Counted from the first letter of the stretch, positions 1 through 8,664 are shown. The stretch: DNA of 25,158 bases from SHLQ01 sp051011575 (GCA_051011575.1 JBPCTR010000232.1:1-25158), one strand, 5' to 3'. The notes: generated by a model not told the origin, from the sequence alone. Numbers and translations are program-made.

Positions 1-628
1 GTTCCCGGGTGAGCAAACCCGTCGTGGCCGTTGTGCTCGGCAGGACGTTCACCACCGCCATCGACGCCGCCAGGAAGGCATCGAGCTCGTCGAGCCCAGC
101 GAAATGGGCGACGCCATCCTCGTGGCCTCCCGATCGGGTCCAGGCGTTCACCGGGTAGCCGAGGTCGGAGAAGGCCCGACCGACACGCGCTCCGATGGTG
201 CCGTGCCCGAGGATGCCGACGGGAAACTCGGCCGCGCCGACCGAGTCCGGGATCTCATACCGGCCCGCTCGCTGGAGCGGGTCCGTGCGGTCGAACCCGC
301 GTTGCAGGTGGATCACCCAGTGCAGCGCGTATGTCGCCATCTCGTCGGACATCCCGGGGTCGGCGAGCCGAACGATGTCGACGTCGGGCATACCCTCGCG
401 CTGCCATTGCTCCGCTCCGGCACCGAGGGACAGGATCGCCTTCAGGTTCGGATAGGCGCGCACATCGGCACGCGGCAGCACCCACGCAACGGCAAGATCG
501 ACCTCTTGCGGGTCGTCCACATCGGGCCACATCACGAACGTCTCGTCGGGAAGGAGTCGCTCGAGATGCTCCCGCCACTCATCGGGATTGTTGAACGGAT
601 TCAGCACGATCGACATCGGGTCAAGCAT
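1..628 (-). CDS. GhrA-like D-2-hydroxyacid dehydrogenase, 3' end cut off by window edge
   Basis: Reading the minus strand from ATG at 628 gives 209 codons without a stop before the window ends. The N-terminal part resembles glyoxylate/hydroxypyruvate reductase A: an early NPFNNPDEW segment, then PNLKAILSLGAGAEQW and a Rossmann glycine motif GILGHGTIGARVGRAF near residues 143-158. Family members reduce glyoxylate or hydroxypyruvate with NAD(P)H in the cytoplasm. An in-frame ATG at codon 5 (616) is an equally good start. The catalytic Arg/Glu/His region lies partly beyond the edge and cannot be checked. The gene diverges from the FAD oxidoreductase at 661 with only about 30 bases between starts. 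The substrate is inferred from the subfamily. Confidence 0.85.
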   Translation of the reverse strand, partial: MLDPMSIVLNPFNNPDEWREHLERLLPDETFVMWPDVDDPQEVDLAVAWVLPRADVRAYPNLKAILSLGAGAEQWQREGMPDVDIVRLADPGMSDEMATYALHWVIHLQRGFDRTDPLQRAGRYEIPDSVGAAEFPVGILGHGTIGARVGRAFSDLGYPVNAWTRSGGHEDGVAHFAGLDELDAFLAASMAVVNVLPSTTATTGLLTRE

Positions 629-660
629 GCCTCTGCAACAGGCCGATACCTTCGACCGTG

Positions 661-2073
661 ATGGATGTCGTCGTGATCGGTTCGGGGCCCAATGGCCTGG
701 CGGCTGCAATCACCGTGGCCCGGGCGGGGCACGACGTCATCGTGCTCGAGGCCAACGAGACCGTCGGCGGGGCTGCTCGTACCGCCGAGCTGACCGAACC
801 GGGCTTCCGTCACGACGTGAGCTCCGCCATCCATCCCCTGGCGATGGGCTCCCCGTTCTTTCAATCGATCGACCTCGAATCGAACGGCGTCGACTGGATC
901 ACGCCTCCAGCCGCAGTGGCACATCCGCTCGATGACGGCCGCGCAGCCATCGCGTGGAACGACCTGGAGCGCACGGCCGAAGGTCTGGGTGGCGATGCTG
1001 CCCGCTATCGCCGCTACTACGCCTACTGGGTCAATCACTTCGAGATGCTGGCCGAGTTCGCACTCAGACCCGTGGTCGGTGTGCCGAGGATGCCGGTGTT
1101 GAGCGCTCGGTTCGCGGCGACTGCGGCCCTTCCCGCCGCTACTACGGCGAAACGATTTTGGAAGAGCGACGAAGCTCGAGCCCTCTTCCTGGGCCATGCG
1201 GCACACTCGATCCTTCCGCTCACCCTGCCGTTCACGTCGGCGTTCGGCGTTCTACTCGGAGCATCGGCGCATGCGATCGGGTGGCCGTTCCCGCGTGGCG
1301 GCGCCGGCGCCATAACCGACGCGATGAGTCGAGTTCTCGAGGCCCACGGCGGCGAGATCCGCACCGACGCACGAGTCGAGACGATGGCAGACCTACCCGA
1401 TCACGACGCGATCGTCTTCGCGCTCACGCCCCGCCAGGTGGAGACGATCACCGGCGACCACTTCCCCGATCGATACCGCGCGAACCTGCAAAAGTTCCGC
1501 TACGGACCGGGAGCGTGGAAAGTCGACTACGCGCTCGAGGGTCCGGTGCCCTGGACGAACCCCGATGTCGCCTCCGCGGGGACTGTCCATCTCGGCGGCG
1601 GACCGGAAGAACTGGTCCGTGCTGAGGCGATGGTGGCGAACGGACAGAACCCGGATCGCCCATTCGTGCTCGTCGCCCAGCACACGAACTTCGATCAATC
1701 TCGTGCACCCGAGGGCAAACACACGCTGTGGACCTACTGTCACGTGCCGAACGGGTCGACCGTCGACCGGACCCACGCCATCGAGTCACAGATCGAACGG
1801 TTCGCTCCCGGCTTCCGCGACCTCATCCGCAGCCGACACGTGGCCGGGCCCATCCAACTCGAGGCCCAGAACGCAAACCTCGTGGGCGGCGACATCGGCG
1901 GGGGCAGCTATCGCGGCCGTCAGCTGTTCCTTCGGCCGACCCCCTCGATCAATCTCTACGACACACCCGACGATCGGATCTTCATCGCCAGCGCGAGCGC
2001 CGCACCAGGCGCGGGCGTTCACGGCATGGCCGGACTGGGGGCCGCCGAACGCCTACTCGACCGGCTGGGCTGA
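661..2073 (+). CDS. FAD-dependent oxidoreductase, phytoene dehydrogenase-like (PYROXD2/CrtI type)
   Basis: This is a 470-residue flavoprotein. It opens directly with the dinucleotide-binding motif VVVIGSGPNGLAAA (glycines 7, 9 and 12), followed by a Glu ending the second strand (VLEANETVGGAART), as in COG1233 phytoene dehydrogenase-like and amine-oxidase-fold proteins. The C-terminal FAD-contact segment ASASAAPGAGVHGMAGLGAA is also typical. The PYROXD2-like branch has no settled substrate, and there is no carotenoid gene nearby, so a role in carotenoid synthesis is not supported. GTG at 658 directly before the ATG is an alternative start. There is no Shine-Dalgarno; TACCTT 8 bases upstream of the ATG would fit a leaderless transcript. 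Confidence 0.88.
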   Translation: MDVVVIGSGPNGLAAAITVARAGHDVIVLEANETVGGAARTAELTEPGFRHDVSSAIHPLAMGSPFFQSIDLESNGVDWITPPAAVAHPLDDGRAAIAWNDLERTAEGLGGDAARYRRYYAYWVNHFEMLAEFALRPVVGVPRMPVLSARFAATAALPAATTAKRFWKSDEARALFLGHAAHSILPLTLPFTSAFGVLLGASAHAIGWPFPRGGAGAITDAMSRVLEAHGGEIRTDARVETMADLPDHDAIVFALTPRQVETITGDHFPDRYRANLQKFRYGPGAWKVDYALEGPVPWTNPDVASAGTVHLGGGPEELVRAEAMVANGQNPDRPFVLVAQHTNFDQSRAPEGKHTLWTYCHVPNGSTVDRTHAIESQIERFAPGFRDLIRSRHVAGPIQLEAQNANLVGGDIGGGSYRGRQLFLRPTPSINLYDTPDDRIFIASASAAPGAGVHGMAGLGAAERLLDRLG

Positions 2074-2116
2074 TCGAGCCGACGTCGGAACGATCGGGCG
2101 CGTATCGTCCGAGTCG

Positions 2117-2983
2117 ATGAAGAGAGAACATGCGCTGATGAGCTTCGTCGCATCGATGGGTATCGGCGCGCTCGTCGGCCTTGCGGGCAGCGATGGCGGC
2201 GACGAACAGGGCGGGATCAAACTGTTCCTGCTCGCAACGATCGTGGCGTTCGCAATCAACTGGATCGTGTTTGTGCCTTCGTATCTCGCCCGCACCGAGC
2301 ACTACTACGACCTCACCGGCTCAGCCACGTATCTCATCGTGGTCGCGATCGCTTGGATCCTGTCTCGGAACCCGGACGCTCGAACAGCGATCATCGCCCT
2401 GGTCGTGATCACGTGGGCACTTCGGCTCGGAAGCTTCCTGTTTCAACGGGTGAGGAACGTGGGCGGCGACGGGCGATTCGACCGGATCAAACACGACTGG
2501 GCACGCTTCCTCATGGCGTGGACGATCCAGGCGTTGTGGGTCGTCTTCACCGCGGCGGCTGCGCTCGCGGCGATCACCTCGAGCACCAAGAAGGACTTCG
2601 GTGTGATCGGTGTGATCGGGCTGGTCGTATGGATCGCCGGATTCGCAATCGAGGTGATCGCCGATCAGCAGAAGTCGGCGTTTCGCGCCGACCCGGCGAA
2701 TGCCGGCACGTTCATCCGAGCCGGTCTGTGGTCACGGTCGCGGCATCCGAACTACTTCGGAGAGCTCGTGTTGTGGATCGGCGTGGCGATCATGGCGTTT
2801 CCCGTGCTCCAGGGTTGGCAGTACGTCACGTTGCTCTCGCCGGTGTTCGTGTTCTTGTTGCTCACGCGGGTCAGCGGCGTTCCGGCCCTCGAAGCCCGGT
2901 CCGACAAGAAGTGGAGCGGCCAGGCCGAGTACGAGGCCTACAAGGACGCCACGCCCGCGTTCTTCCCAAAGCTGGTCGGATAA
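2117..2983 (+). CDS. DUF1295 / steroid 5-alpha-reductase-like integral membrane protein
   Basis: This 288-residue membrane protein has about seven hydrophobic segments. It carries the family signatures: EHYYDLTGSATYL near residues 61-73, a basic RFDRIKHDWARF region near 120-131, and SRHPNYFGE at 208-216, which is the hallmark of the DUF1295 / 3-oxo-5-alpha-steroid 4-dehydrogenase superfamily. Members are thought to be NAD(P)H-dependent reductases of lipid or steroid double bonds, but this branch has no proven substrate. Start choice: ATG 2117 has no Shine-Dalgarno, but TATCGT lies 8 bases upstream, fitting leaderless expression. ATG 2138 is an alternative. It follows the FAD oxidoreductase by 43 bases and may be co-transcribed with it. 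Confidence 0.87.
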   Translation: MKREHALMSFVASMGIGALVGLAGSDGGDEQGGIKLFLLATIVAFAINWIVFVPSYLARTEHYYDLTGSATYLIVVAIAWILSRNPDARTAIIALVVITWALRLGSFLFQRVRNVGGDGRFDRIKHDWARFLMAWTIQALWVVFTAAAALAAITSSTKKDFGVIGVIGLVVWIAGFAIEVIADQQKSAFRADPANAGTFIRAGLWSRSRHPNYFGELVLWIGVAIMAFPVLQGWQYVTLLSPVFVFLLLTRVSGVPALEARSDKKWSGQAEYEAYKDATPAFFPKLVG

Positions 2984-3046
2984 ACCCGCGATGCCCGGAG
3001 ACGTGTACGCAGAAATCGATCCGATAGAGCTCGACGACTGAGTCGT

Positions 3047-4366
3047 ATGCAACTCACCGACTACCTCCGCCTCGACGCCACCGACCTCGCGGCCGCGGTG
3101 CGGGCGGGTGATGCCGATCCTGCCGACATCCAAGCTCGTGCGTTCGAGCAGTATGAGGCCACGCACTCTTCGATCAATGCCGTCGTCGAGTGGTTCGACG
3201 ACCCCACGCCAATTCAGAATGCGGAAGGCCCACTCGCCGGCGTGCCGTTCCTGTTGAAGGACTACGGCTCCAGCGAGAAGGGGCGCCTGGTGCAGATGGG
3301 CAGTCGGCTCGGCCTGAACAACCGCGCCCGGCACACCGCTGGCTTGGTCGATCGCTTGCTGAACGCCGGTGCCCAAATACTGGGCCGAACCGCCTGCCCG
3401 GAGTTCGTGCAGCACGGCGCGACCGAAACGGCACTCAACGGCCTCACCCGCCACCCGCTCAACGCAGAACGATCGCCGGGCGGGTCGTCGGGCGGCGCGG
3501 GCGCGGCGATCGCTCGAGGTGTTGTTCCCGCTGCGCACGGAAGTGACTGCGCCGGATCGATTCGTATCCCGGCGTCGACCTGCGGGCTGGTCGGTTTGAA
3601 GCCGGGCCTACATCGGGTCCGGCTCGACGACGGAGGCTGGGGCGGCATCGCCAACGAGTTCGTGCTGACGCGCACCGTGCGGGATTCTCGGCTGTTTCTC
3701 GACATCCTCGGTGACGGCCCCTACTCCCCCGCGCCCGAGCGGCCGCTGCGAATCGCCATGGATACAACCCACTGGGCCCGGGCGGCCGAGGACCCTGAGG
3801 TGGTTGCGGCCTCGACGGCTGCCGCCGACTCGCTGCGATTGCAGGGTCACGAGGTCGAGACCATCACGACTCCGGTCGACTACGAACGGTTGATGGGAAC
3901 GTTCTTTGCGCTGTTCCATCGCTGGATCGTGCACGACGTGAACATGTTGGTCGCGGCGGGCGGGGTCGAGGGCGACGACACCCTCGAGCCCCTCACCCGA
4001 AAGGCACTCGCTCACCTCCGCGAACTGACGATGGAGGAGATCACGGCCGCCCAGGTAGCGGGCGGCGAGATCACGATGCGCCTCGAACGCGAGCTCGCCG
4101 GATTCGATGTCTTCCTCACGCCCACACTCGGACGAACCGAGATCCCGCTCGGAGCACTGGCGGGCACGAACGACGACCTCGACGAGTACATCCGCCTGAA
4201 CGACGAGACCTTCCCGTACAGCTACCTCTTCAACGTGAGCGGATGGCCGTCGATATCGGTTCCCGGAGCGACCAGCGCGGCAGGTATGCCGATCGGTGTC
4301 CAGCTCTCCGCTCCACTCGGCTCCGAGCATCTCTTGCTCGACGTCGCCCATCAACTCATGGGCTGA
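3047..4366 (+). CDS. Amidase signature family hydrolase (GatA-like)
   Basis: This is a 439-residue amidase with the Ser-cisSer-Lys triad visible: Lys71 in PFLLKDYG, cis-Ser147 in SPGGSSGGAG, and nucleophile Ser171 in GSDCAGSIRIPAS. The 24-residue spacing between the two serines matches GatA of the tRNA amidotransferase. The usual GSDxGGSIR reads GSDCAGSIR here, so one glycine near the oxyanion region is Ala169. No gatB or gatC is adjacent and the sequence lacks GatA-specific context, so I call a general amidase acting on small amides or acylated amines rather than Glu-tRNA amidotransferase. A gap of 63 bases separates it from the upstream membrane protein. Confidence 0.9.
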   Translation: MQLTDYLRLDATDLAAAVRAGDADPADIQARAFEQYEATHSSINAVVEWFDDPTPIQNAEGPLAGVPFLLKDYGSSEKGRLVQMGSRLGLNNRARHTAGLVDRLLNAGAQILGRTACPEFVQHGATETALNGLTRHPLNAERSPGGSSGGAGAAIARGVVPAAHGSDCAGSIRIPASTCGLVGLKPGLHRVRLDDGGWGGIANEFVLTRTVRDSRLFLDILGDGPYSPAPERPLRIAMDTTHWARAAEDPEVVAASTAAADSLRLQGHEVETITTPVDYERLMGTFFALFHRWIVHDVNMLVAAGGVEGDDTLEPLTRKALAHLRELTMEEITAAQVAGGEITMRLERELAGFDVFLTPTLGRTEIPLGALAGTNDDLDEYIRLNDETFPYSYLFNVSGWPSISVPGATSAAGMPIGVQLSAPLGSEHLLLDVAHQLMG

Positions 4367-4437
4367 GGCCGGCGCTGCCACGGGTGCAGGACGTTCGGCC
4401 CTACTGCGTTCGGCCGGTCGGCTGGACCATCTGACGT

Positions 4438-5244
4438 GTGAGAGTCCAATCGCGTCCGGCATCTGCCGCGGCGTCGGTGCCATGGCGTTCCGTCGCGCTG
4501 CCGTCTGAACATGGCGGCTGGAGTCTCACGGCCGAGCCCATACTGCTTGGACTTCTGGTGTCGTGGTCCTGGCCCGGACTGGCCCTCGGGGTCAGCGCCG
4601 TCGTGGCCTTCCTCGCGCGTACACCATTGAAGATCGTGCTGGTCGATCGATGGCGCCGCCGGTGGCTCGACAGAACCGCCCTTGCCGCAAAGATTGCAGG
4701 AGTTCAGCTCGTGATCATTGGCGGGCTGTTGATCTTCGTCACGACATGGGAATCGGGAAGATTCTGGCTCCCGTTCGCAATGGCGGCGCCCCTCGTCGGT
4801 CTCGAGCTCTGGTACGACAGACAGAGTCGCGGGCGGAGGCTGCTCCCCGAACTCGCCGGGTCGATCGGCATCGGCGCTGTGGCCGCAGCGATCGCGCTCG
4901 TAGACGGCTCCAGCCATCGGTTGGCCTTTGGCCTCTGGATGGTCATCGCGCTCCGCTCCATCTCGGCAATTCCGTACGTCCGCCATCAGATCGCGCAGGT
5001 TCATGCACGGTACGCGCCGTCGTGGCGGAGCGATGGTGCGCAGTTGCTTGCCACGGTCGGTGCAGTCGCGGCGTGGAGAACCGATCTCGTGCCAGTCGGC
5101 GCGCTCCTGGCCCTCGCGTTCTTCTCGGCGATCAACGTCGTCATGATCCGGCTTCCATCACGACCGGCGGTGGTGATCGGCGTGCAGCAAACCATCGTCG
5201 GAATCACCATCGTCGTCGCCACCGCAATCACGGTGACGACATGA
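4438..5244 (+). CDS. YwiC-like family membrane protein
   Basis: This 268-residue protein starts at GTG and has about six to seven hydrophobic segments. The N-terminal LPSEHGGWSLTAEPILLG (EHGGW at residues 24-28) is the signature I associate with the YwiC-like family, whose members usually begin with a PxEHGxW motif. Function is unknown; in Bacillus the namesake lies near nitrate-respiration genes. Its stop overlaps the start of the pyruvate kinase gene by ATGA, so the two are very likely translationally coupled. No Shine-Dalgarno is obvious before the GTG; the upstream gap is 71 bases. Confidence 0.83.
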   Translation: MRVQSRPASAAASVPWRSVALPSEHGGWSLTAEPILLGLLVSWSWPGLALGVSAVVAFLARTPLKIVLVDRWRRRWLDRTALAAKIAGVQLVIIGGLLIFVTTWESGRFWLPFAMAAPLVGLELWYDRQSRGRRLLPELAGSIGIGAVAAAIALVDGSSHRLAFGLWMVIALRSISAIPYVRHQIAQVHARYAPSWRSDGAQLLATVGAVAAWRTDLVPVGALLALAFFSAINVVMIRLPSRPAVVIGVQQTIVGITIVVATAITVTT

Positions 5245-6674
5245 GCACGTGCCGAACAAAGATCGTGGCGACGATCGGGCCCGCATCCGATTCACCCGAA
5301 CTAATCGAAGAATTGATCAACGCCGGTGTCGACGTCTTCCGAATCGGGTTGGCCCACGACTCGATCGACACCGTCCTGTTGCGCATCGCGACCATCCGAC
5401 GCGTTGCGGACTCGCTGGACTCGTCAGCAGCAGTGCTCGTCGATCTTCCTGGACCGAAGGTTCGGGCCGGCAATTTCGGCGAGGCGGGTGTGGAGCTCGC
5501 GACCGGAACGACCGTGCAGCTCATTCCCGGCGAAGGAGGAAGTACCGCCCACGAGGTCACGGTCAACCACGACCGACTGCTCGACGACCTGCAGGTGGGC
5601 GATTCATTGAATCTCGGCGACGGGCGTGCCGTACTCGAGGTCACGGCGTTGACCAAGGAATCGGCCACCGCGGAAGTCCTGCACGGCGGTGTGATGCGCG
5701 GCCGACCCGGCGTGCACATTCCGTCGGAACACCTGAGCGTCGCCACGCCGACACCGGATGACATCGAGGCGCTCGACGCGGTCGTCGCCGTGGGCGTAGA
5801 CATGGTCGCCGTCTCGTTCGTACGCACCGCACGAGACATCCGGGCCCTGGGTCTCGAGCGCGCACCGCTGGGTCCGTATCTCGTCGCCAAGATCGAGACC
5901 GAGGCCGCGGTCGAGAACCTGGAGACGATCCTCGAAGTCAGCGATGCCGTGATGGTCGCACGCGGTGACCTCGGACTCGAGTGTTCCCTCCCGCAGTTGC
6001 CTGCCCTGCAGAAGCGCATCATCGAGGCGGCAGTCGAGTCCGGCCGACCTGTCATTACCGCCACGCAGATGCTCGAGACGATGACGGACAATCCTCAGCC
6101 AACGCGCGCGGAAGTCTCCGATGTGGCCAACGCGGTTTTCGATGGCACGTCGGCGGTGATGCTCTCGGGTGAGACCGCGATCGGCATCGACCCCGTTCGC
6201 GTCGTGAAGACGATGACTGAGATCCTCGAGAACGCGGAACAAGTTTTCGACAACCAACGATGGGCGGAACGGGTCGAGCATCTCGGTGGGCGCGAGCAGG
6301 TCGATTCGAACGCGCAGATCGCCGACGCGGTGTCAGCCGCGGCGATTCGGGCGGTCTCCAAACTGTTGCCGCCGGCGATCGTGTGTGTGACTGGGAGCGG
6401 GGCGACCGCCCGCGCGATCTGCCGCTACCGCCCGTCGGCGAGTGTTCTCGCGGTGACCGACAATCCAAGGACGTATCGACAACTCGGCCTGGTGTGGGGC
6501 GCAACACCGATCCTCGCGAGCCCTCGAGGCGAAGGGCGAGGGCGAATTCGGGGAGTGCTCGACGAGCTCCACCGTCGGGGGCTCGTCGAGCCCGGACAGA
6601 TTGTTCCTGTAGTCGCAGGTTCGTCGAATGCCTCGTTGGCGTCGAACGTCTTGCGTGTCGAGACCGTCGACTAG
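5241..6674 (+). CDS. pyk: Pyruvate kinase (atypical N-terminal motif)
   Basis: This 477-residue protein has the length and domain order of pyruvate kinase, which makes ATP and pyruvate from phosphoenolpyruvate and ADP. Clear motifs are KIVATIGPAS (residues 7-16), the B domain at about 75-165, VSFVRTARDI, catalytic Lys217 and metal ligand Glu219 in LVAKIETE, Asp243 in ARGDLG, Thr275 in ITATQMLETM, the long signature around DGTSAVMLSGETAIG, and a C-terminal domain with TGSGATARAICRYRPSA. Lys73 in DLPGPKVRAG sits where K+-dependent enzymes have Glu117 (rabbit numbering), so a K+-independent enzyme is expected. Oddly, the usual R-x-NFSHG reads RIGLAHD at residues 34-40: Asn and Ser are replaced by Gly36 and Ala38. 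ATG 5241 overlaps the preceding stop. Confidence 0.93.
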   Translation: MSTCRTKIVATIGPASDSPELIEELINAGVDVFRIGLAHDSIDTVLLRIATIRRVADSLDSSAAVLVDLPGPKVRAGNFGEAGVELATGTTVQLIPGEGGSTAHEVTVNHDRLLDDLQVGDSLNLGDGRAVLEVTALTKESATAEVLHGGVMRGRPGVHIPSEHLSVATPTPDDIEALDAVVAVGVDMVAVSFVRTARDIRALGLERAPLGPYLVAKIETEAAVENLETILEVSDAVMVARGDLGLECSLPQLPALQKRIIEAAVESGRPVITATQMLETMTDNPQPTRAEVSDVANAVFDGTSAVMLSGETAIGIDPVRVVKTMTEILENAEQVFDNQRWAERVEHLGGREQVDSNAQIADAVSAAAIRAVSKLLPPAIVCVTGSGATARAICRYRPSASVLAVTDNPRTYRQLGLVWGATPILASPRGEGRGRIRGVLDELHRRGLVEPGQIVPVVAGSSNASLASNVLRVETVD

Positions 6675-6679
6675 GCGGC

Positions 6680-6719
6680 GGGCCGGCCCCGAGGTGAGGG
6701 TTGACGCGCGCTGCGCGCG
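6680..6719. repeat. Two GC-rich inverted repeats between pyruvate kinase and cNMP-fold gene
   Basis: The 111-base gap contains GGGCCGGCCC (6680-6689), a perfect 10-base palindrome. It also contains CGCGCGC-T-GCGCGCG (6705-6719), a perfect inverted repeat with 7-base arms around one T that can fold as a 6-bp stem with a 3-base loop. No T-run follows, so these are at best weak terminators of the pyruvate kinase transcript. They could equally be protein-binding sites for the downstream gene. I see no convincing promoter in this gap. Confidence 0.4.
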
Positions 6720-6785
6720 AGGGGGAGGGTGGATTGAAGCGAAGTCCCTCCGCGGCGGGCGCGGCGGGCGGAGAAAGGACACGCC

Positions 6786-7238
6786 ATGTCACTCCTTGGC
6801 CACGACGATCCCAAGATCGAACGTCTCCACAAGGTGGAGGTCTTCCAACACGCCGACAAGAACACCCTGAAGCACGTCGCCGCGACCGCCGACGAACTGA
6901 CGATCGGGAACGGCACCGCGCTCATCGAAGCCGGCCATCGATTCCACGAGGCCTATCTCGTCCTGTCCGGTACGGCGAATGTGATCATGTCGGGCGACGT
7001 GATCGCGCAGGTCGGCCCGGGCGACATGGTCGGAGAGCTTGCGTTGTTCAGCCACTCCTCGGCTGGCGCCACCGTACGCGCCACGAGCGAAATGGAGGTC
7101 CTGGCGATTCCCTATCGGGAACTCGACAGTGTGTTCCACGAGAACCCCGATCTCTGCTTCGCGGTCGCTCGGCAACTCGCGTCACGGCTACAGCACATGA
7201 ACGAGCTGTACCAGATGCACATCAACCTCGAGGATTGA
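6786..7238 (+). CDS. Stand-alone cyclic nucleotide-binding-fold protein
   Basis: This 150-residue protein is a single cNMP-binding beta-barrel (about residues 20-125) plus a C-terminal helix. There is no DNA-binding helix-turn-helix, so it is not a CRP/FNR transcription factor. The core VGELALF (Glu84) matches the ribose-binding GEL of CRP. The Arg-Ser pair that holds the cyclic phosphate in CRP (R82, S83) is Ala93-Gly94 here, in HSSAGATVRA. It may therefore bind a different ligand, or none, and act as a structural or partner-binding module. GAAAGGA ending 8 bases before the ATG is a good Shine-Dalgarno. It converges with the FAD oxidase at 7245, 6 bases away. Confidence 0.85.
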   Translation: MSLLGHDDPKIERLHKVEVFQHADKNTLKHVAATADELTIGNGTALIEAGHRFHEAYLVLSGTANVIMSGDVIAQVGPGDMVGELALFSHSSAGATVRATSEMEVLAIPYRELDSVFHENPDLCFAVARQLASRLQHMNELYQMHINLED

Positions 7239-7244
7239 GCTCCG

Positions 7245-8660
7245 CTAGCTGTCGAAGCCCACACCCATCGAGTCGAGCATCTTGAGCCACGTCCCGGGGC
7301 GACCGTCGTTGACGTCGGCGCGGGCGATCTGTTTCCGGGTGAACTGCACGACCAGGTTCCGGAAGGGCTCGGGCGGAAACGGAATCGGCTTGCGCCGCAC
7401 CATCGAGAGGGCGGTGCGCTCGTTGGTGCGGCCGTCGACCAGATCCAGGGCCACCCGGGCCGCCCAGCGGGATGCGCCGACCCCCAGACCGGTGTAGCCG
7501 GCGACCCAAGCCGCGGCGCCCCGGTGGCGGGTTCCGAAGGCAGCAGTGAATTTCGAGGTCGTACCGATGGGCCCCGCCCAGCGATGGGAGAAGCCGAGGC
7601 CCTCGAGCTGTGGGAACGTCTCGAAGAAATGGCCGGCGATCTTCTCGTGTGAGTCGGTCCGCTGCTCGTACTCGCTCCCAATGCCGTTGCCGGCGTGATA
7701 GTTGGCGTCGTAGCCACCCCACAGGATTCGGTTGTCGGCGGTGAGCCGGTAGTAGTGGAACTGGTTGGCCGAGTCCGCCAGGCCCTGCCGGTTCCGCCAG
7801 CCGAGCGCGCCCATCTGCTCGGCGCTGAGCGGTTCCGTCATGAGCACGTGGTCGTAGATCGGGATCACGTAGCGGCGGATTTGACGCTCCGGTTCGCCCC
7901 ATGCGTTGGTCGCGATGACCGCGCGATCTGCGAACAGCCAGGCGTCGTCGTGTGACTCGAGGAGGAGGCGGCCGTTGGCGATTCGAATGTCCTTGACCCG
8001 AGTGTTGTCGTGGAAGACCACACCGCGGTCCTCACAAGCACGCCGAAGCCCCCACGTGAGGAGGGCCGGGTCGATCATGGCGCCACCCTCGCGATCCCAC
8101 AGACCGCCGAGGTACGTCGGCGAGTTGACCTCGGCGCGGACCTGGTCGGTGTCGAGCCACTCCAGGGTCTCGCCGTGGGCAGCAGCGGTGTCGCGCATCT
8201 CGCGCAGGTCGCCGATCTGCCAGGGCTTGTCGGCTACGTGGAGTTGCCCCGTCGCCTCGATCGCGGCGTCGATCCCGAGCCTTTCCGCGGTGGCGATGAG
8301 TTCGTTCAGGTTTTCGCGACCCATGCGTTGAAGGGCTGCAATCTCGTCTGGCCAGTGGGAGATGCCGTTGAGCAACCCGTGGGTGAGCGACGCTTCGCAG
8401 AATCCGCCGTTTCGGGTCGATGCACCAAAGCCGGCGACCTCGGCTTCCAGCACGACGATGACGCGGCCGGGCTGCTCCTCGACGGCCTGGAGTGCTGCCC
8501 ACAACCCGGTGAACCCGGCGCCCACGATGGCGAGATCGGCGCTGTTGTCGCGACCTCCCAGGGATGACGCGACGTCCGGGGCGCCCTCGCGATCGGTCCA
8601 GAACACGGCAGGCCGAGCGGCCGACACGAGCTGCGCGATTTGTTGCGGATCGAGTGCCAT
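7245..8660 (-). CDS. FAD-dependent amine oxidoreductase (DadA/PuuB-like), copy 1
   Basis: This is a 471-residue DAO-superfamily flavoprotein. The FAD motif DLAIVGAGFTGLWAAL has its glycines at residues 47, 49 and 52; GFGASTRNGGFCEAS follows, as in gamma-glutamylputrescine oxidase-like proteins. The C-terminal HRWAGPIG and GYTGLGVGASRWAAR segments are also typical. Enzymes of this group oxidise secondary or N-acylated amines to imines with release of hydrogen peroxide. It is the last gene of a four-gene minus-strand operon and lies 4 bases after its paralogue at 8665. No puuA-type ligase is visible, so gamma-glutamylputrescine is not the obvious substrate. The amine substrate is inferred from the transporter and aminotransferase next door. 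Confidence 0.88.
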   Translation of the reverse strand: MALDPQQIAQLVSAARPAVFWTDREGAPDVASSLGGRDNSADLAIVGAGFTGLWAALQAVEEQPGRVIVVLEAEVAGFGASTRNGGFCEASLTHGLLNGISHWPDEIAALQRMGRENLNELIATAERLGIDAAIEATGQLHVADKPWQIGDLREMRDTAAAHGETLEWLDTDQVRAEVNSPTYLGGLWDREGGAMIDPALLTWGLRRACEDRGVVFHDNTRVKDIRIANGRLLLESHDDAWLFADRAVIATNAWGEPERQIRRYVIPIYDHVLMTEPLSAEQMGALGWRNRQGLADSANQFHYYRLTADNRILWGGYDANYHAGNGIGSEYEQRTDSHEKIAGHFFETFPQLEGLGFSHRWAGPIGTTSKFTAAFGTRHRGAAAWVAGYTGLGVGASRWAARVALDLVDGRTNERTALSMVRRKPIPFPPEPFRNLVVQFTRKQIARADVNDGRPGTWLKMLDSMGVGFDS

Positions 8661-8664
8661 CGGC

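Noticed and set aside
2991..3041. 16-codon frame between the DUF1295 gene and the amidase
   Set aside because: It has no Shine-Dalgarno, and a frame this short is expected by chance; the acidic product has no recognisable feature.
5241..6674. Idea that the pyruvate kinase is a decaying pseudogene because of the altered NFSHG motif
   Set aside because: The frame is intact over the full family length and the catalytic Lys, metal ligands, Thr and the long GTSAVMLSGETA signature are all preserved.
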